NCBI GenBank assembly: GCA_005808475.1
Contig: SYLY01000145.1
Location: 1-54,069 of the forward strand
Reading direction: 5' to 3'
DNA length: 54,069 nucleotides
Origin: Acidobacteriota bacterium
GTDB taxonomy: Bacteria; Acidobacteriota; Terriglobia; Bryobacterales; Bryobacteraceae
The notes beneath the pieces are model-generated. The model was not told the origin of the DNA. It saw only the letters and a program-made list of their open reading frames with translations, and did not search any database. Positions 51,340-54,069 of this stretch are shown here, piece after piece. Within the stretch, counting starts at the first letter, position 1, and every line of letters starts with the position of its first letter. The translations under genes and the position numbers were made by a program.

Positions 51340-51385
51340 TAATTACAAGTTATTGAATAAAAAAGAAATATAATTCCTCGAAAAG
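51340..51385. promoter_or_regulatory. AT-rich segment likely to contain the promoter of the phage-type cluster
   Basis: This is one of the most AT-rich stretches of the window and sits between uvrA and the cluster. On the minus strand TGTAAT could serve as a -10, but no good -35 is seen at 16-18 bases. It also contains the end of the uvrA terminator candidate. Confidence 0.35.
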
Positions 51386-51409
51386 ACGGAACGCCGGTTC
51401 GAGCGTCCC
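51381..51409 (-). terminator. Candidate intrinsic terminator after uvrA
   Basis: On the minus strand GGACGC pairs with GCGTTCC (one bulged base) around an eight-base loop, followed by GTCTTTTC. It begins about 40 bases after the uvrA stop and would separate uvrA from the phage-type cluster on the same strand. Confidence 0.4.
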
Positions 51410-51450
51410 ACGCGGCCACGAATCGGTCCGTTTTTCCCGCCCCCGAACTC

Positions 51451-54069
51451 CTACCGGAGGAACCGCCCCGTGTGCGATTCCGCGCATTTGGCAACCTGAC
51501 CCGGAGTCCCCGCGGCCACCACTCGGCCCCCGCGATCCCCGCCCTCCGGACCGAGGTCCACGATCCAGTCCGCGTTCCGAATCACTTCCAGATTGTGCTC
51601 GATGATCAGGATGCTCCCGCCCGAGGCGATCAGCCGCTGAAATGCGTCCAGCAATTTCGCGATATCGTCGAAATGCAGTCCAGTCGTTGGCTCGTCGAAG
51701 AGGAACATCGTCCCCTTGCTCGACGATACCGCCAGATGCGCCGCCAGTTTCACTCGTTGCGCCTCGCCGCCCGATAGCGTGGTCGCCGATTGACCCAGCC
51801 GCAGGTAGCCGAGCCCCACATCCGCCAGGACTTGCAGCTTGTTCACCAGCTTCGGAACGTCGGCGAAGAAGTGGATCGCCTCCGCCACCGTCAATTGCAG
51901 CGTCTCGTGTACGTTCTTGTCCCGGTGCCGGATCTCGAGGATGCTGGACTTGAAACGAGTGCCATGGCACTCCTCGCAGACCAACTCCACGTCGGCGAGA
52001 AACTGCATTTCCACCGTCACCGTCCCGTCTCCCTGGCAGGTCTCGCAGCGCCCTCCGGGTATGTTGAAGGAGAAGTGGCCGGGTGTGTAGCCCCGCTTCT
52101 CCGCCTCGCGCGTGGAGGCGAACAACTCCCGGATGATGTCGAACGCTTTGATGTAGGTGACCGGGTTCGATCGCGGCGTGCGTCCGATGGGCGACTGATC
52201 CACCAGCACTACCTGTGAGACCATCGCCTGCCCCACTACCTTCCTCCAGGTCTGGAGAACGGGAGCCCCCTCGCCGTCTTCTTCCCCTTCGGCGGCGGCC
52301 GCGACCGGGGGAGCGGTAGCGCCGGCCAGGGCCTTGTGGATCACGTCGTGAACCAACGACGACTTCCCGGAGCCGGACACACCTGTCACCGCCACCATCA
52401 TGTCGAGCGGAATCTCGACGTCGATGTTCTGGAGATTGTTCGCGCGGCAACCCTCGAACCGCAACATCCGCTTCTTGCTCGGGGCGCGTGGAGCCCTGGG
52501 CGGCGCCGTGCGAAGCTCTCCTCGCAGATACCTGCCGGTGAGCGTCTGCGCGGAGCCCTCGAACAATTCGGCACGTGTGCCATGGAAGACGATCCGCCCG
52601 CCATTCTCGCCGGCCCCGGGTCCCAGGTCGAGAATATGGTCCGCCGCCCGCATCACGTCGGGGTCGTGTTCCACAACCAGGATCGTATTTCCCAGATCCC
52701 GCAACTCGTGCAGAATCCGGATGAGCCGCTCGGTGTCGCGCGAATGCAGGCCGATCGACGGTTCGTCCAGTATGTAGCACGCTCCCACCAGTCGCGAGCC
52801 AAGGCACGTGGCTAGCTGAATCCGCTGCGCCTCACCCCCGGAGAGCGTGGACGACAACCGGTCGAGAGTCAGGTAATCGAGCCCCACGTCGTTGAGAAAC
52901 CGAAGCCGCTGCCGAATCTCCACCAGCACGGTGTCCGCGATCGCACGTTCTTCCGCCGCCAACTCCAGCGATCGGAAGAACTCGTGCGCCCGCTCGATGT
53001 TCATTCGGGCTGCCTGAGCGATCGTCCGGCCGCCCACCCGCACGTTCAGCGCCTCCTTGCGGACACGGGCGCCGCCGCAATCCGGACACTCCGCGTAGCC
53101 GCGGTATCGCGACAGGAACACCCGCACGTGGACCTTGTACTTCTTCTCCTCCACGTCCGCGAAAAACGACCGCACCGACTGCCAGACCAGTTCCTTTTCC
53201 TCGCTGGTCAACTGCCCATACGCAACATTCATCCGCACGCGCGATTTCCATTGCTTCACCGCGTGCCGCAATCCCCAAGCGTACGTCGGCCGTGTCCAAG
53301 GATGAACCGCCCCATCTTCGATCGGCAGGTAAGGGTCCGGAATCACCCGGGCCGGATCGAAGTCGATCGTGTTCCCGAAACCCTGGCAACGCGGACAGGC
53401 CCCGGCGGGCGAGTTGAACGAGAACAGGTTCGGTTCCGGTTCCGCGAAAAGCGCCCCACACGTCTTGCACGAGAACTCCTCGGAAAACCGTACGCGAGTC
53501 TGGCCGTCCGCCGTCTCGAAGATCGCGCTCCCCGACTCCCGGTACGCGATCTCCGTCGCATCCACCAACCGTTGCCGCAACTCCGCCGATCCGTTCATCG
53601 CGATCCGGTCCACCAGTAGGAACACCGGCTTCGAGAAACCGATCTCCAACAACGACTCGGGCGTCGAAAACTCGAAAGTTCGCCCATCCTGGAACAGCCG
53701 CGTGAAACCCCGCTTACGCAACTCGAACAGCCGGTCTCGCAACGCGTCCGACGATCCGCTCGAAACCAGCGGGAACAGTGCATACCACCGCGAGCCCTCC
53801 GCCTGCCCTAGCATCCGCGCCGCCACGCGGTCCACCGAGTCCCGCAGCACCTCGGTCGCGCAGTTCGGGCAGAACGTTCGGCCCGCGCGCGCCCACAACA
53901 CGCGCATGTAGTCGTACAACTCCGTCGCCGTGGCCACCGTCGATCTCGGGTTCCGAGTCGTGTTTTTCTGCCGGATCGCGATCGGCGGCGCAATCCCCTC
54001 GATTTCGTCGACCGCGGGCCGCTCCATCCTGTCCAGAAACTGGCGCGCGTACGCGGAGAGCGACTCCAC
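51451..54069 (-). CDS. uvrA: Excinuclease ABC subunit A, N-terminus beyond the window
   Basis: The 872 visible residues start within the conserved [11 protein letters not shown] stretch, so about 55-60 N-terminal residues with the first Walker A are missing. Present are the UvrB-binding and zinc-knuckle region ([13 protein letters not shown]), the first signature [13 protein letters not shown] (near 410), the second Walker [17 protein letters not shown], the second zinc module ([14 protein letters not shown]) and the second signature [13 protein letters not shown] near the end. UvrA recognises bulky DNA damage and loads UvrB in nucleotide excision repair. An Ala/Glu-rich insert (about 585-610) is a minor lineage feature. 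The stop is at 51451. Confidence 0.96.
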   Translation of the reverse strand: MESLSAYARQFLDRMERPAVDEIEGIAPPIAIRQKNTTRNPRSTVATATELYDYMRVLWARAGRTFCPNCATEVLRDSVDRVAARMLGQAEGSRWYALFPLVSSGSSDALRDRLFELRKRGFTRLFQDGRTFEFSTPESLLEIGFSKPVFLLVDRIAMNGSAELRQRLVDATEIAYRESGSAIFETADGQTRVRFSEEFSCKTCGALFAEPEPNLFSFNSPAGACPRCQGFGNTIDFDPARVIPDPYLPIEDGAVHPWTRPTYAWGLRHAVKQWKSRVRMNVAYGQLTSEEKELVWQSVRSFFADVEEKKYKVHVRVFLSRYRGYAECPDCGGARVRKEALNVRVGGRTIAQAARMNIERAHEFFRSLELAAEERAIADTVLVEIRQRLRFLNDVGLDYLTLDRLSSTLSGGEAQRIQLATCLGSRLVGACYILDEPSIGLHSRDTERLIRILHELRDLGNTILVVEHDPDVMRAADHILDLGPGAGENGGRIVFHGTRAELFEGSAQTLTGRYLRGELRTAPPRAPRAPSKKRMLRFEGCRANNLQNIDVEIPLDMMVAVTGVSGSGKSSLVHDVIHKALAGATAPPVAAAAEGEEDGEGAPVLQTWRKVVGQAMVSQVVLVDQSPIGRTPRSNPVTYIKAFDIIRELFASTREAEKRGYTPGHFSFNIPGGRCETCQGDGTVTVEMQFLADVELVCEECHGTRFKSSILEIRHRDKNVHETLQLTVAEAIHFFADVPKLVNKLQVLADVGLGYLRLGQSATTLSGGEAQRVKLAAHLAVSSSKGTMFLFDEPTTGLHFDDIAKLLDAFQRLIASGGSILIIEHNLEVIRNADWIVDLGPEGGDRGGRVVAAGTPGQVAKCAESHTGRFLR

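Noticed and set aside
51352..51373. TTGAAT and TATAAT on the plus strand near the cluster start, as a promoter
   Set aside because: The spacer is only 10 bases and the promoter would point into the end of uvrA on the wrong strand.
34843..51450. Attachment sites or tRNA at the cluster edges
   Set aside because: I compared the edges by eye and found no tRNA-like clover leaf and no obvious direct repeat. A systematic repeat search could still change this.

Overview
The window looks like a chromosome segment of a GC-rich member of the Acidobacteriota, probably near Bryobacterales/Solibacterales. This rests on gene content rather than a marker gene: a 1173-residue Oar-like TonB receptor with an N-terminal carboxypeptidase-regulatory-like domain, PQQ dehydrogenases fused to cytochrome c, a DPP-IV peptidase, and a yicC-gmk-rpoZ-coaBC-udg-tmk-holB housekeeping run. 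No rRNA, tRNA or CRISPR array was seen. No stretch longer than about 200 bases lacks a gene or gene remnant.

Layout. 1-1933 (+): end of ilvC, then cimA (isoleucine by the citramalate route). 1940-4072 (-): secreted sugar dehydrogenase fused to a diheme cytochrome. 4219-8714 (+): a four-gene operon of two glycosyltransferase homologues, a truncated adenylation domain and a GNAT-like protein, several with eroded catalytic motifs. 8653-9664 (-): an NTF2-like and a DinB-like protein. 9849-10832: zinc-ribbon membrane protein. 10849-16355 (+): yicC, gmk, rpoZ, coaBC, family-4 uracil-DNA glycosylase, tmk and holB, mostly overlapping or nearly so, covering nucleotide supply, transcription and replication. 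16352-17312 (-): a small gene and a decayed gene. 17455-20976 (+): TonB receptor. 20987-23995: WbuC cupin, thiO, HipA-like kinase, and a histone-H1-like protein followed by a perfect 22-base palindrome. 24109-25986 (-): MltD-type lytic transglycosylase. 26133-30413 (+): PQQ dehydrogenase-cytochrome and DPP-IV. 30437-34842 (-): kexin-like protease, argD and an EEP-family hydrolase.

34871-51267 (-) is the most remarkable part: a compact, collinear set of tailed-phage structural genes of about 16.4 kb. In order of transcription these are a small basic protein, large terminase, portal, scaffold, P22-like capsid, head-tail connectors, tail tube, a G/G-T tail chaperone with a canonical A AAA AAC slippery site, an extremely short tape-measure-like protein, two paralogous distal-tail proteins, a hub fused to a lambda gpL-like four-cysteine domain, and a TIM-barrel-like tail protein. 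I see no integrase, repressor, replication, lysis or attachment site. The cluster sits between uvrA and argD on the same strand, 28 bases from the next host-type gene. This is the architecture of a gene-transfer-agent-like or domesticated particle, and I regard it as the best candidate for an undescribed system here.

51451-54069 (-): uvrA, whose N-terminus lies beyond the window.
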